Of a DNA stretch of 64,000 bases, positions 45,956-56,365 are shown piece by piece. Within the stretch, counting starts at the first letter, position 1. Every line of letters begins with the position of its first letter. The DNA comes from Prunus persica (lineage: Eukaryota; Streptophyta; Magnoliopsida; Rosales; Rosaceae): assembly GCF_000346465.2 (NCBI RefSeq), contig NC_034016.1, positions 1,153,481 to 1,217,480 on the forward strand, written 5' to 3'. Made by a program: the position numbers and the translations under genes. The notes under the pieces are model-generated. The model was not told the origin of the DNA, searched no databases, and worked only from the letters and a program-made list of their open reading frames with translations.

Positions 45956-48892
45956 TTAGAGCTCGCTACAAGAAGAAAACAAGGCATTGATTAGGCGGTG
46001 GATCTCTCTCTCTTGAGCCTTCATTGACAGTCGAGTGCTCCTGATCTGGGGAAGTAGATCTTCTTTAGCATCAATTCTGGATTGTTGAAGCTGTATTGCT
46101 TGTTCATTCTGATGCTCCAAAGAAATCTCCAAGTTCATCTTTTGCATATTAAGGGAAGTTTTCTTAGCTTCATGCTCTTCCCGCATCTGGCGAACTCTCT
46201 CTTCTGCTTCCCTGATGGTAACTTCCCTGACATCCAAGCCTTCAATCTCTTTAGCAACTTCTGTAAGTTCTGCCTCAAGAGCCAGCTTGGTGTTTAAACA
46301 TTCCTCGTGTTGGCGGATCAAATCATGAATCACATCAATATTCACATCTCCTAAGGCTTCAATATAGGCACTGCTCTTGGAATGTCGCCTGGCAAGCTCA
46401 AAAATCCAATCCACAAGCTGGGTAAACTGCTTAAATGCAGTTTCACCACACTCAAGAATGTCAACGGTTGACCCCAAAAGTCGAAGGGCCTTGATGATCT
46501 CAGAATGGTGCATATGAAGTTGAGCAGGTGTCTCTGAGGAGTAAAGTCTGCTAAAGATACCTTCAATTTCTTTACTGATAAACTCCCGCCTATTCTGGTT
46601 TACCCCATTCCCAAAAATCTGACGAACAAAGTTCTCGACTGATACCAAATTTTGGAGGGGTCGCACAACTGCTATAGGCCCAACACTTTCAGGAAACTGA
46701 TCATCAGCTGGGCTATTCTGAACTTGTTGAAATTCAGACACTTCAGCCAGGAAGTTTGACCCACTACCACCCATGCTGGAGTTAGCACTCTCATGATGAA
46801 TATTTTCCTCTTCACTTGAAGAAATGACTTCAAAGACTGGTTTATCCACGTTAATAGGCTCCATTTCGCGAGGAAAAAGGATGTCGTCAAATCTCGTTTC
46901 CCCCTGCACCGGATTAGAACTCTCTTCGTCAAGAACATGGCTAGAGCTTCCATCCTCAACCTTTTTGTGATCTGCATGTCGCGCCCGTTTGTGGTGTGAG
47001 TCTCGATTAATCCTTTGGGATTGGTGCATCACGTGATTAACCCCTGAGAAATGTTCCCCTTTAGCATTGTGAATTCTCTTCTTGTGTCCTCTGTTCGAAG
47101 AAGCACCACGAGGAAGTGAAGATGAATTAAAGCCGCTTTTGCTCATGCCGGTCGAAATACTTTTCAAATTATCAATCACAAAGACGTGGTCCCTCCTCGG
47201 GACATGCTTGTCTACCACTGAGAAAATTTTTGACACAGAAAAGCCCATATAAGGTGCACATGCAGTCATCCACCATCTACAATACCACCAAGAGCATTCC
47301 CCAATGCGGGTGGAGCGCGGAATATAGAAACGCGCTGTGGTATCTTTGCGCAGAAGGACTGCTTGGGCTCTCGCCAACTTCTCAATCCCGCATCGCTGCC
47401 TCTCACATACACTAAATAAAAGTTTGTTCTCCGGAACTCCTTGATCAAAGCCAAACTGGCGAGCAAATCTATTTGGGTAGTAAGGCTCCAACCAAAGATC
47501 GCCACCTAACCTTACAGGAAGCAGTGCAGAGCGCATACAAACCAAGAATTCAAAGGCATCGTCCGCAAGGCTCTCTGTGTCTAAAAGAATGCAATCTTCT
47601 TGTGCAAGGAAGACACTGGGGCGATAAACCATAAGCTCACTCCTGAAGATGATTCTAGCTTGATTAGAGCTGACATATTTGGCTTCAATCTGACTATATC
47701 TCGCTAGAAGAGGGTAATGTGCTGGAAAATCATTGTCACTCCGACGGTCGATCAGATCAGGAAAGTGCTCCCCTAACCATCCAATCACATAATGAATGGG
47801 AAGATATGCATTTGCTAAACCAGGACCCCTACGATGAGTAGCAACTGTACCGAGGGCATGATAAATAAGTCCCAACACTGCTGGAGCAAGTGAAACTCTA
47901 AACCCTCTCGCCATCAAACTTGCCATATAGAAACATTCTGGCCTTATAGCATTATCAAGGGGCAAAACAAAATGGCTAAGCCAAAAGGCTAAAAAAGCAG
48001 CCAATTGTCCTTCACGTGAAATGTTCAAGGGAAATTTGAGGTCTTTGGCCTTATGTTTGGGAACTATGTTATTTTTACTCCCCGCAGCACCATATATGGC
48101 TTCCCCTCGAAAGAAATGCTCAATCCATTGATCGTGGAAAACTTGCCCTTTCTTATGGAAAACACATAGTTGAGCATGGATTTTTAAAAGTTCACCAATG
48201 GTTGAAGGATACAAGTCTTCACGGCATAATTCTCTGTTTAAAGGGATAAATTCATCATAGGGGAGACCCAAAATTGGTAACCCGCCAATAACTTTTAGGT
48301 CGTATAAGGAAATGCCCATTTCACCGTTCCCGTGATGAAATGTGTTGGATAAAGGCCCCCATAACTCGCAGAATGCTCTCCAAACATTAGGGCAAAAATC
48401 ATAGGAGTACCGAGAAATGGCCACAGCCCCATATATATCAGCTTGACGAAGGACATCACCAAAGTCACTCAAAATAGACTCCGTCCACTCCAGTACAAAG
48501 GATCGAAAGTTAGCCCGACCGAAAAATTTGAAATTGCTTCCCCACGAAATTTGGTTACGAAGCATCCTGTGCATAATCGGATAAAATTCATCTCTAGGAA
48601 GACACTGCTTATCTCCATCAATCTCATTGTTTACTTTCATCAAAGAATGGGCCAGAAAACATGGGCCCTTGGCTTGAGAAATTTGAATAACTCGGTCTTC
48701 TTCATGGGGGTTGAATTTGAGATGTCCACTACTCACGTGATCTGTGGTGAACCATGTTGTCCGACTCTCAGGTGGTACCATAAGCCTGATCGAATTCAGA
48801 GGACAAGATCTCATGTACTGGGGGCCAAAGGCCATGGCCCTACCATATTCATCGGAAGCATGTTCCTTGTGAAGATTTCCATAAGCATCCAT
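45956..48892 (-). CDS. Antisense plant mobile domain (PMD) protein of the nested gypsy element
   Basis: An intact 978-codon frame runs against the element between pol and the 3' LTR. It starts at ATG 48892 (MDAYGNLHKEHAS), directly after an AG acceptor preceded by a T-rich tract (48905-48932), which suggests a leader intron. An N-terminal block (VPPESRTTWFTTDHV) is followed by a PMD-like region at about residues 120-330, with FCELWGPLSNTFHHGNGEMG, ISLYDLKVIGGLPILGLP and FLAFWLSHFVLP. A disordered basic stretch at about 590-680 and a C-terminal coiled coil at about 860-970 (EEHEAKKTSLNMQKMNLEIS) follow. PMD proteins occur in plant transposons and in host MAIN/MAIL1. Their biochemical role is not settled. 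It is complete although the sense pol is broken. Function here is unknown. Confidence 0.85.
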   Translation of the reverse strand: MDAYGNLHKEHASDEYGRAMAFGPQYMRSCPLNSIRLMVPPESRTTWFTTDHVSSGHLKFNPHEEDRVIQISQAKGPCFLAHSLMKVNNEIDGDKQCLPRDEFYPIMHRMLRNQISWGSNFKFFGRANFRSFVLEWTESILSDFGDVLRQADIYGAVAISRYSYDFCPNVWRAFCELWGPLSNTFHHGNGEMGISLYDLKVIGGLPILGLPYDEFIPLNRELCREDLYPSTIGELLKIHAQLCVFHKKGQVFHDQWIEHFFRGEAIYGAAGSKNNIVPKHKAKDLKFPLNISREGQLAAFLAFWLSHFVLPLDNAIRPECFYMASLMARGFRVSLAPAVLGLIYHALGTVATHRRGPGLANAYLPIHYVIGWLGEHFPDLIDRRSDNDFPAHYPLLARYSQIEAKYVSSNQARIIFRSELMVYRPSVFLAQEDCILLDTESLADDAFEFLVCMRSALLPVRLGGDLWLEPYYPNRFARQFGFDQGVPENKLLFSVCERQRCGIEKLARAQAVLLRKDTTARFYIPRSTRIGECSWWYCRWWMTACAPYMGFSVSKIFSVVDKHVPRRDHVFVIDNLKSISTGMSKSGFNSSSLPRGASSNRGHKKRIHNAKGEHFSGVNHVMHQSQRINRDSHHKRARHADHKKVEDGSSSHVLDEESSNPVQGETRFDDILFPREMEPINVDKPVFEVISSSEEENIHHESANSSMGGSGSNFLAEVSEFQQVQNSPADDQFPESVGPIAVVRPLQNLVSVENFVRQIFGNGVNQNRREFISKEIEGIFSRLYSSETPAQLHMHHSEIIKALRLLGSTVDILECGETAFKQFTQLVDWIFELARRHSKSSAYIEALGDVNIDVIHDLIRQHEECLNTKLALEAELTEVAKEIEGLDVREVTIREAEERVRQMREEHEAKKTSLNMQKMNLEISLEHQNEQAIQLQQSRIDAKEDLLPQIRSTRLSMKAQEREIHRLINALFSSCSEL

Positions 48893-49020
48893 CACCTGAA
48901 ATCAAAGGTAGAAAAAAAAAAAAAAAAAAAAAACATATACATATGTTAGCTTATAATGATAGTCAAAGGCATCTCAAGCTTTGCACGCGTAAAAATAAAA
49001 AAAAATGCCACACGCACAAA

Positions 49021-49035
49021 GCTTGAGGGGGCATC
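49021..49035 (+). other. Nested gypsy polypurine tract
   Basis: GCTTGAGGGGGCATC immediately precedes the 3' LTR. Confidence 0.8.
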
Positions 49036-51866
49036 TGTTGGAATAAAAAAATCACAAAAATCACAAAATATTGGAACGTGGGGGGAAGTTTAAAAAAGGT
49101 GGGGGGAAGTTTGGAAAAAGGTGGGGGTCTAAAGAGTTTAGTGGCTCCTATTTTTGGGGGAGCTGGTTATCCAGTTTTTAGTATAAATATTTTGCATTAA
49201 AGGAGGAGGGAGGAGAAAAAAAAGAGGAGAACACGACAGAAGAAGAAAACTATTGCAGAAGGAAAATTGCAGGAGCACAAATACAAGAGGAGATTTTCAC
49301 AGGTATTTGGATCCTGTCAATTAATTCTTGTTGGGTGGCAACCCTCAAATCATTTTTTCTTGGATGATGAATCCATATTGGGTGGCAACCCTCAAATAAA
49401 ACTCTTGGATGATAAATCCATAATGGGTGGCAACCCTTAAATCATGAACAACAAATCCATGAAAGGATTCCTGTTTAACAAAGCTCTGCCGAGCAAGAGG
49501 AAATCCTTTGAAATGGAGATGGTGTTTGGAGGGTTAATTCCAAAAATGTACAAAAAAAAACAAGAGAGCGTGAATTACCTCTTGGGCTTTCTCACCACTC
49601 CTCTCCATCTCTGTTTAAGAAGGCCTATATTTTTCTCTCTGAGCAAACTACATCAAAAAAATGTAAAGGATGTTAGTCATGAAGAAAAGAATAGGCAGAG
49701 AAAAAATGGAGATCTGTAAAACAAAGGGGAAAGAAAATAGAGGCCATATTTTTCTGTCACAGCCTCTCTCAAGAGCACAAATCCAGGTTGGGTACAAAAC
49801 CCACAAACAAAATCACTGAGGGTTTAATCTCACAGCAAATAAAAAATAAACTGTGCTTGAAAAGGAAGACAACCATGTTGGCTGTGGCTCGGCCTGATGC
49901 TGCAGATAGCAGCAGCAAATAACAAAGAAGAAGGAAGACTCCTGTCGAAAGAGAAAAGGGGAGAAAGTTTCGGGGGTACGGTTGGCCACAACAAACAAAA
50001 CTTAAAACTAGTTGGGCTCTGGGTGTGTGAAAGAAATTTTAAAAAAAAAAAAGAGTGGCCACGTTTTGGTTGGCAGTTCCATATGGCAGCTTTGAAAAGA
50101 AAAGGAAAGAAGGTGGCTGTACGCCACTTCGCTGGGTTAAAAGGAGCACAACTTGGGAAGGGCCACGTTGCCCATGCATTGAATCCCCCATTCATTGGTT
50201 TCCTAGCAAACAGCCAAAGTGCAGAGCATGATATATGACAATTAAAAAACAAGTTTTGCTACAGCCATAGAAAAAGAAGGAGAAAAGCCAACAAGCAAAA
50301 AAAAAAGGAAAAGGGAAGTGGCTGACGCCACTTATTGAAATTGGAAGAAAAGTAAAATAAATGGGACAAAAGACTTGGTGTTGCAGAGAAAGAGAAGAAG
50401 AAAAGTCAACAAGTAACAAAAGAAAAGAAAAGGGGAGTGGCTGTACGCCACTTTGGTTATTTTGCACATGGATGAAGCCTTGAGGTCAGGCTAACAGGAA
50501 GGAAAAGATGTCAGTTTAGGTGAAGGGGTAAACTGTGACCAACAAAGAAGAGCCGTACCTTGTGGAGGTTTTCTTGTGAAAAAGTCTGACAGTGAGGCAG
50601 TAAATAGTTAATGGCATGAAGTTTGAGCCAGGGTCAGTCTGGCACTCTAAATAGAGCAGAAGTGTCTTGGCAGTAGCGTAACTCTTCTCCAAGTCAGAAA
50701 TTACGAGTCCTTTACAGTCTCTATCTCTGAAGTCCTAGTTCAATTGTGATTGGTTTTCGATAAACCAAATGAGCACAAACCAACAGATAAAAAAATATAT
50801 ATGTGTTAAAGGGCTCATAGTCAAATTACTAAGTTATATACCCTGTAATTCTTAAAGGCCCAATATATTTAGTGGGTGGCCAAATAATTACCCATTAAAT
50901 TTATAGAGGTCTAGATTTCTTATTTCCTATCATATGGTTAATGGATTAATTCAACAATCCTCATAGCCATATTTGGGCCCAAATGCAATTGTCAATTGTA
51001 GAAAATTAGTGGGTTCATTAAAATGGCTCATTATTTTTCTTGGACATTGACAATAAGAAAAATGGTACAAAACCATCTAATTTTTCTCATGGGTCATCTA
51101 CCCATGCAAATTTCAATGAGATTAAATCCAAATCTCTCAAATACAAATTCTCAATTAGCGGGCCACACTTACCCATTAATTTTCAATTTTTCTCATAGGT
51201 CATCTACTTATGAAAATCTTCAAATCGTCTCAAAGACACCAACTCTAAATTATTGGGCCACACTTACCCATTAATTTCTAAATTTTGGAACTACGTCGGT
51301 TTGATCCCCGTTAAGGGTACGTAGGCAGTCTAACATCTCAATAGGCGCAACCGCAACCAATTTGAATCACTGGTTACATCAACCAAATTCCCCCAAAATC
51401 AAATATCTACCTTTACACAAATCAAATTCGAACTACGTTGGTTTGATCCCTTTAAAAGGGTACGTAGGCAATCTAGAGATTCAATCTTGATGCAACCATC
51501 CCAAACATATTTCCATATCGAATCCCTGGTTTATTCAGCTAAATTCACTCAAACTCCTCAATTAAACCCATTCAAATTCTTCGTTTTGTGATGAGTCATT
51601 TATTCATCATGAATCTTTGAACTACGAGTGGCTTGATTCCTGCAAAGGATACGTAGGCATCCTGAGGTTGGACTTGGGAGTAGCTGCAAAATCAAAACAC
51701 ACACGTTCTGTTTCTTTATGATGGAATCAAAGGGTTTTCCCTTGAAGCAAGGGATTGTAATTAAGAGACTTGCGTCTCGAATGGGTCGAACCTAAAATAA
51801 TAAAACCCCATTATTTAATTAGTGGTGGTGAAATTATATTAGGAAGATCACCATTTTCCTTCAACA
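49036..51866 (+). repeat. Nested gypsy 3' LTR (2831 bp)
   Basis: Near-perfect copy of 34473-37303. The differences I noticed are A/G in the AAAAAAGTGGGG stretch, G/A in GAAAACTRTTGC and T/C in GAACAAYAAATCC. Confidence 0.95.
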
Positions 51867-54410
51867 GTGGGTTTGACGCTCTTGCTGATGCCGTCGTAGA
51901 CTTGGGGTTTCTGCAAATGTCTGGAGATGGTGTGGTGCAAATGTCTGGAGATGGTATGGTTCCTTGCGTGGGTCTCATAGCTTCGGACGATGGCCTACCG
52001 AACGGAAGGAATGACGTCACATTTCCCATGAGTTTTTGTGGTTATTCTATTTTGCAGAATGCCCATTGATGCTTCATCGACCTTGCCGTTCTATGGGTGA
52101 TGGCGCAGTTGATTGGTGGCTTGAGTTTGAGAGAGTGAAAGCTTGATGTTGTATGTAATTTGTGGTGTCGAATGGTAGTTTGATTTGCTAGCTGTGAATA
52201 AGGGCTCTCTTCTCCATAGGCACTGATCGGAAGCTACCAAAACTAAATTGTCGATCTCTCGGAGGTCTGGGTACGTTGCCTGATTCAGCATAAGGTTGCC
52301 GTTCGGCAGGGTTGGCTGGAATCGGCCCTAAGAGCTAGGCTTCGGCATGCTGCCTACCGTTCCGCTTAATATAGAGCCAAGGAGCTTCGGCAAGACTGGT
52401 TTCGAAGGAGGCTTTAGGCAAGATCATTGAGGCCATACAATTTTCGAGCGCCCTCCTAGGTTCTGCATAGCCCTTGGCGTTCGGCAAGGGTGTATTGTAG
52501 AATATTTTTTAGGCCTTCTGGGTCTGCAGTGCCTAAGGAGAGTGAGTCAGGCATCTTGGTTCTTCAGCAAGGGCCTTTCGTAAGGTTTATGTGAGGCCTC
52601 TTGGCGTTGGCTTCGAGCTGGGCTTCCCATGTCTTCAGTAAGGGAGAATTTGGGGAGTACCTGGGGTAGGCGGTACGGTCCTTGTCATTCTGCCAGAAGG
52701 CTTGGGCTGACAGCTTTGGTAATAGTCAAGGACGAAGCAGTCGGTGCGGGATCTTCTGTACGAGAAAGTCAGTGCAGGATTTTTGAAGCCCTCTTTAACT
52801 TATGCCCAGACCTTGCCGTTCGGCAAGGCTGGTTCAAACTCTTGTTGTCCGTTTTTGAACTAGTGTAATGGCCGAAGTTGGGTGTCTTCTAAGCACAAAC
52901 CGCTGAACTGCAATTCTACTGCTATTGTATGTGGACCTTCCAGCATCCTGGTCTGCAAGCCATGGCTCAAACTAATAGACACTTGAAGGCTGAAGGCCAT
53001 CCTAGACTAGACGGAGGAGGTTGTCATTGTCGAAGAAAAGCTTATAGAAACCAGAAGAGAAGTTGCTCTGGCTTCTCATGGAGACAAGAATTGTGTTCCA
53101 TTCGCCGGTTGGTCTCAGTTGACCATCCAAACCATTGTGCGGTTTTGGTAGTCGTCAGATGATGAAGGCTCGGTGAACCAAATGGCAAAGCAAAATGAGT
53201 TGCTGCCGACTTGGTGAAAGCTAGCAGTGAAAACACCATCAGCTGGTGGCATGGCTACCACGTGGGCTTCCTTGGCCATGCAAGCCATGCAAAGTAATGT
53301 TGTTTTTGGTTTGTCAAGTTTGTTTGAGAAGCTTTGGCACAAGGGTGATGCACTTGGTGCCATATCAGTATTTGTGGCTTCGAAAGATAGTGGAACAAGT
53401 CCCCTGAGTTTGAGAGGAAAGAGCTGCCGAACAGCAGCTGTGGGTCCTTGGCATTTTCCTTGCTGTGTGCTGTAGTGCATGGTGGTGCATGTAAAGCCCT
53501 CCAAGGCTGGGCAATGTTGCCCAACGTCATCTACCACACATGGGTTTTACTTTATTCAATACTAATATTTTAATGAAATTTGAAATGCAACATTCCAAAT
53601 AAAATATAAACAAAAGAGATATGGTATGCTTCACTTATCTCTTGGAAGCTTCGTGGGCTTCCCTTGGATTGGAATATTAGCCTGCCTCCTTGTACATGCA
53701 AGCAATGCAAAGTGCTTGTGGTGAGGATGTACGCGAGCATCCTTCAGAGTGAGCAGAGCAATTTTTCCTTGGCCATGCGCAAACCATGCATGGTGATATC
53801 TTTGGTGCATTCGGAATACTTGGTCACTCAAAAATTGAGACTCTTTTAACGTGACTGAAAGGTGGTTCCTTGGGCTAAAATGGTGGCTTCCTCTTTTGGC
53901 CATGCAAGCCATGCCAGGTGAGGTGTCGAAGGCATCGCTCATGTCAGAGAGACCTGCCGAAGGCATCGCACGCGCAACATGATGACGAGGTGCCAAAGGT
54001 ATCGCTCGTGCTGGATGATGGAGGGGGGCCGAAGGCATCACTCGCACTGAATGACGACAGGGTGCCGAAGGCATCGCTCGTGTCAAATGATAGTGGGGTA
54101 CTGAAGGCAGCGCACGGGCCAAATAATGAAGCTTGTAGAACACGCTCAAGTCCCCATATTTTTTCTCTTCAAAGAAGTGCCGAATGACACTTTGAATTGA
54201 GATGGTGGTTTGGCCATGCAAGCCATGCAAGGCGATAGCCACATTCTAATTGGGTTTTCCTTAAAATATCATCCTCTGCAATTTGTTGCCTTAGCATTCA
54301 TGGTGGCTCCAGTAAGGCATTGCCAAGCGGCAACTTAGGTGACGTTGATTGTATGGTTGCCGAAGGGCATTGGAGAAAAGGAGAAAGACATAAGCCTTTT
54401 GTGTCAATTC
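51867..54410 (-). repeat. Outer element 5' internal region, non-coding
   Basis: It continues the outer element on the right of the nested insertion (starting with the duplicated GTGGG). No gag or pol similarity was found on either strand. It contains palindromes of the CCTTGCCGTTCGGCAAGG type (about 52290, 52471, 52811) and an irregular tandem array at 53918-54130. Open frames such as 53115-53537 (-) have no recognisable domain. Confidence 0.7.
53918..54130. repeat. Irregular tandem repeat, about 31-37 bp period
   Basis: Six units with the core GCCGAAGGCATCGCTCG start near 53925, 53956, 53992, 54029, 54064 and 54099. The spacing varies from 31 to 37 bp. Confidence 0.8.
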
Positions 54411-54428
54411 CCACAGACTGCGCCAAAC
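54411..54428 (-). other. Outer element primer binding site
   Basis: Directly inside the right-hand LTR the minus strand reads GTTTGGCGCAGTCTGTGG, resembling the TGGCGC..GTCTGTGGG PBS of Tat-type gypsy elements. This fixes the element's orientation as minus. Confidence 0.7.
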
Positions 54429-54934
54429 TGTTGATGCTCAAAATGGCCCGGCCAATATTGAGTCCAACTTGGTGATGAGGTATGTGGAGTTTTCAGCAGG
54501 GAAGAGGGCTGAGGCCCTTTGTGAAATAGGCTGGTGGGAGACCTGCAAAAGACAAAATGGTAGAAGCAATTGTTAAGCTTCGGACACCGGTGTGGTGCCG
54601 GCCGAAGGCTCTCCGATGCCTAAGTCAGCTATAAGTGGTAACTTTGGCAGAGTAACAGTAAAAGTGAGAAAGTAGTTACCCCTTTTTACTTGGGTACTGT
54701 TCCCTATTTATAGGGAGGTGAAAGTAGGAGGTTTGCACAAAGTTTCAATGTGGGACTTTGTGCAAGTCGTGGTGGTGGCGACACGTGTCCTGGGGATTAG
54801 GTTTGGCAGTTGAGAGCTTCGGCAGGTGTTTGGCACCTCGAAAGTGTGTCTTCCTTCGACAGGGAAAGAAGCGTGGCTGCCTTGGTGCTAGTCGCTTTGA
54901 TGCTGGGTCTGCTCGGTTCACTATGGTGTAAACA
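54429..54934 (-). repeat. Outer element 5' LTR
   Basis: 506-bp partner of 31461-31964, followed by the duplication AGCAC. It carries the same minus-strand TATA box (CTATAAATAG near 54710). Confidence 0.92.
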
Positions 54935-54939
54935 AGCAC

Positions 54940-55010
54940 GACGATCAGAAAAGCCTTGATGATGCGGTAGAGGCGCAATGAGGCGACCTCATTGTCCTCA
55001 ACGGAATCCT
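54940..55010 (-). pseudogene. Diverged duplicate of the callose-synthase-like block
   Basis: On the minus strand GACAATGAGGTC..CCTCA.. gives DNEVASLRLYRIIKAFLIV, which aligns in DNA and protein with DNEVFPSALASIAPILLIA across the element (31346-31450). It is therefore a tandem duplicate of the same N-terminal block, on the other side of the outer element insertion. Too decayed to be functional. Confidence 0.4.
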
Positions 55011-55338
55011 AGATCATCGGAGACGTTGATCTGAATATTTTCCTGGCGGCAATTAATCGGCACAGTGTTTGAAGCTCTGCGGTGTGTTGTCTTTCTCCGA
55101 GACTACGTCTTGAGGGAGCTGAAAGCGAGGGGCTTTGCTAAACTACGAAGGGTATATGTGACCTAAATAAAGGTAAGAAATCGAAGTTATTTTGTGTAGC
55201 CTCTAGAATTTTCCACGAGTTCAAAACTTTCACACCAAAAACAAAACCAACCACAAACTCCCTTCTGCCGCTGCATCCCGAAACCCTAAATTCCCTTTTC
55301 CCTCAATTTCAATAGCAAAGTTCCTATCATCTGATATC
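55011..55338. other. Possible 5' leader of an unrecognised gene
   Basis: Pyrimidine/A-rich sequence (about 55215-55338) of the kind seen in plant 5' UTRs precedes the small open frame at 55339. Nothing else is recognised. Confidence 0.3.
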
Positions 55339-55581
55339 ATGGCTGATTGGAATATATCTAATCATTCCTCAGCCGTTGTGCTCAACCCTAGTCGAGATGT
55401 TCAGTACCATGACCACGCCTTGCAGACGGCTTCACGCCAAGAGACGGTAGCCACATTTTCTTGGGATCAATTCGATTTGCTAATATCAAAATTGGAGGAG
55501 CTTTGCAGCACCCCTTCCGCCGCCGTTGAGCTCACCTCTTGCCGAGATGTTCTGGACCATGCCTTTCTCCCGTCGAATTGA
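55339..55581 (+). CDS. Small hypothetical protein, 80 aa, possibly a truncated gene
   Basis: The frame starts MADWNISNHSSAVVLNPS after a leader-like stretch and ends at 55581. It contains two similar stretches, NPSRDVQYHDHAL and TSCRDVLDHAFL, which hints at an internal repeat. No domain is recognised. It may be the first exon of a gene whose remainder was displaced by the truncated retroelement at 55866, or may not be a gene. Confidence 0.3.
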   Translation: MADWNISNHSSAVVLNPSRDVQYHDHALQTASRQETVATFSWDQFDLLISKLEELCSTPSAAVELTSCRDVLDHAFLPSN

Positions 55582-55865
55582 TTGGAAGAAATCAACAATG
55601 GAGGAGTTTCGCCTAATACACTCCAGTAGTACTAACCCCACTCCATCCGAAACGATGGTGATTGACGGCAGTCCCAACCACCCAAGGTCTGTGCATGGCT
55701 TAGTGGATTTCATTAATTTTTGTTTCTCAGTAAAATTGTTGATGTTCTTCAATAGCATTGTTGTTTTCAGTTCACCTGTGTTACATATTCTTAATAAATT
55801 TCAATGGGTTTATAGATTTCACCCGTGAGGGAGCTTACGTACCCTCCTCTAATATCAGATAACGT

Positions 55866-56365
55866 TGTTGATGCTCAAAATGGCCCGGCCAATATTGAGT
55901 CCAACTTAGTGATGAGGTATGCGGGGTCTTCAGTAGGGAAGAGGGATGAAGCCCTTGGTGAAATAGGTTGATGGGAGACCTGCAGAAGACAGAGTGGGAG
56001 AAGCAATCGTTAAGCTTCGGACACCGGTGTGGTGCCGGCCGAAGGCTCTCCGATGCCTAAGTCAGTTGCAAGTGGTAAATTTGGCAGAGTGACAGTAAAA
56101 GTGGGAGAATAGTTACCCTTTTTACTTGGGTACTGTTCCCTATTTATAGGGAGGTGAAAGCAGGAGCTTTGCACAAAGTTCCAATGTGGGACTTTGTGCA
56201 AGTCGTCGTGGTGGCGACACGTGTCCTGGAGATTTGGCAGCTGGGAGCTTCGGCAGGTGTCTGGCACCTCGGAAGTGTGTCTTCCTTCGGCAGGGGAGAA
56301 GGCGTGCCTGCCTTGGTGCTAGTCGCTTTGATGCTGGGTCTGCTCGGTTCATTATGGTGTAAATA
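55866..56365 (-). repeat. 3' LTR of the truncated Tat-type element
   Basis: 500 bp, TGTTGATGCTC..GTGTAAATA, with the last CA changed to TA. It is followed by the polypurine-type AGTCCCCCAAG also seen after 31964. Confidence 0.9.

Larger units (their letters stand above)
34473..51866 (+). mobile_element. Ty3-gypsy element of Tat/Ogre type, very recent, nested
   Basis: 17,394 bp with two 2831-bp LTRs of equal length, TG..CA ends, and the duplication GTGGG (34468-34472 and 51867-51871). Order: PBS, gag, protease, RT, RNase H, a second RNase H, integrase, then an antisense gene, PPT and 3' LTR. Integrase after RNase H defines Ty3-gypsy. The large size, duplicated RNase H and an antisense ORF before the 3' LTR are traits of the Tat/Ogre lineage. 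I found only three base differences between the LTRs. The sense pol is nevertheless broken. Confidence 0.95.
31461..54934 (-). mobile_element. Outer non-autonomous LTR element, split by a nested gypsy element
   Basis: LTRs at 31461-31964 and 54429-54934 with TG..CA ends are flanked by the duplication AGCAC (31456-31460 and 54935-54939). Orientation is minus: the PBS lies by the right LTR and the polypurine tract by the left. After removing the nested 34473-51866 element and its duplicated GTGGG, about 5.06 kb of internal DNA remains, with no gag, protease, RT or integrase. The LTR family and 3' internal region are shared with the element at 55866-62085, which does have integrase, so this one was probably moved in trans. 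The LTRs differ at about 13-14 of 504 positions (about 2.7%). Confidence 0.9.
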
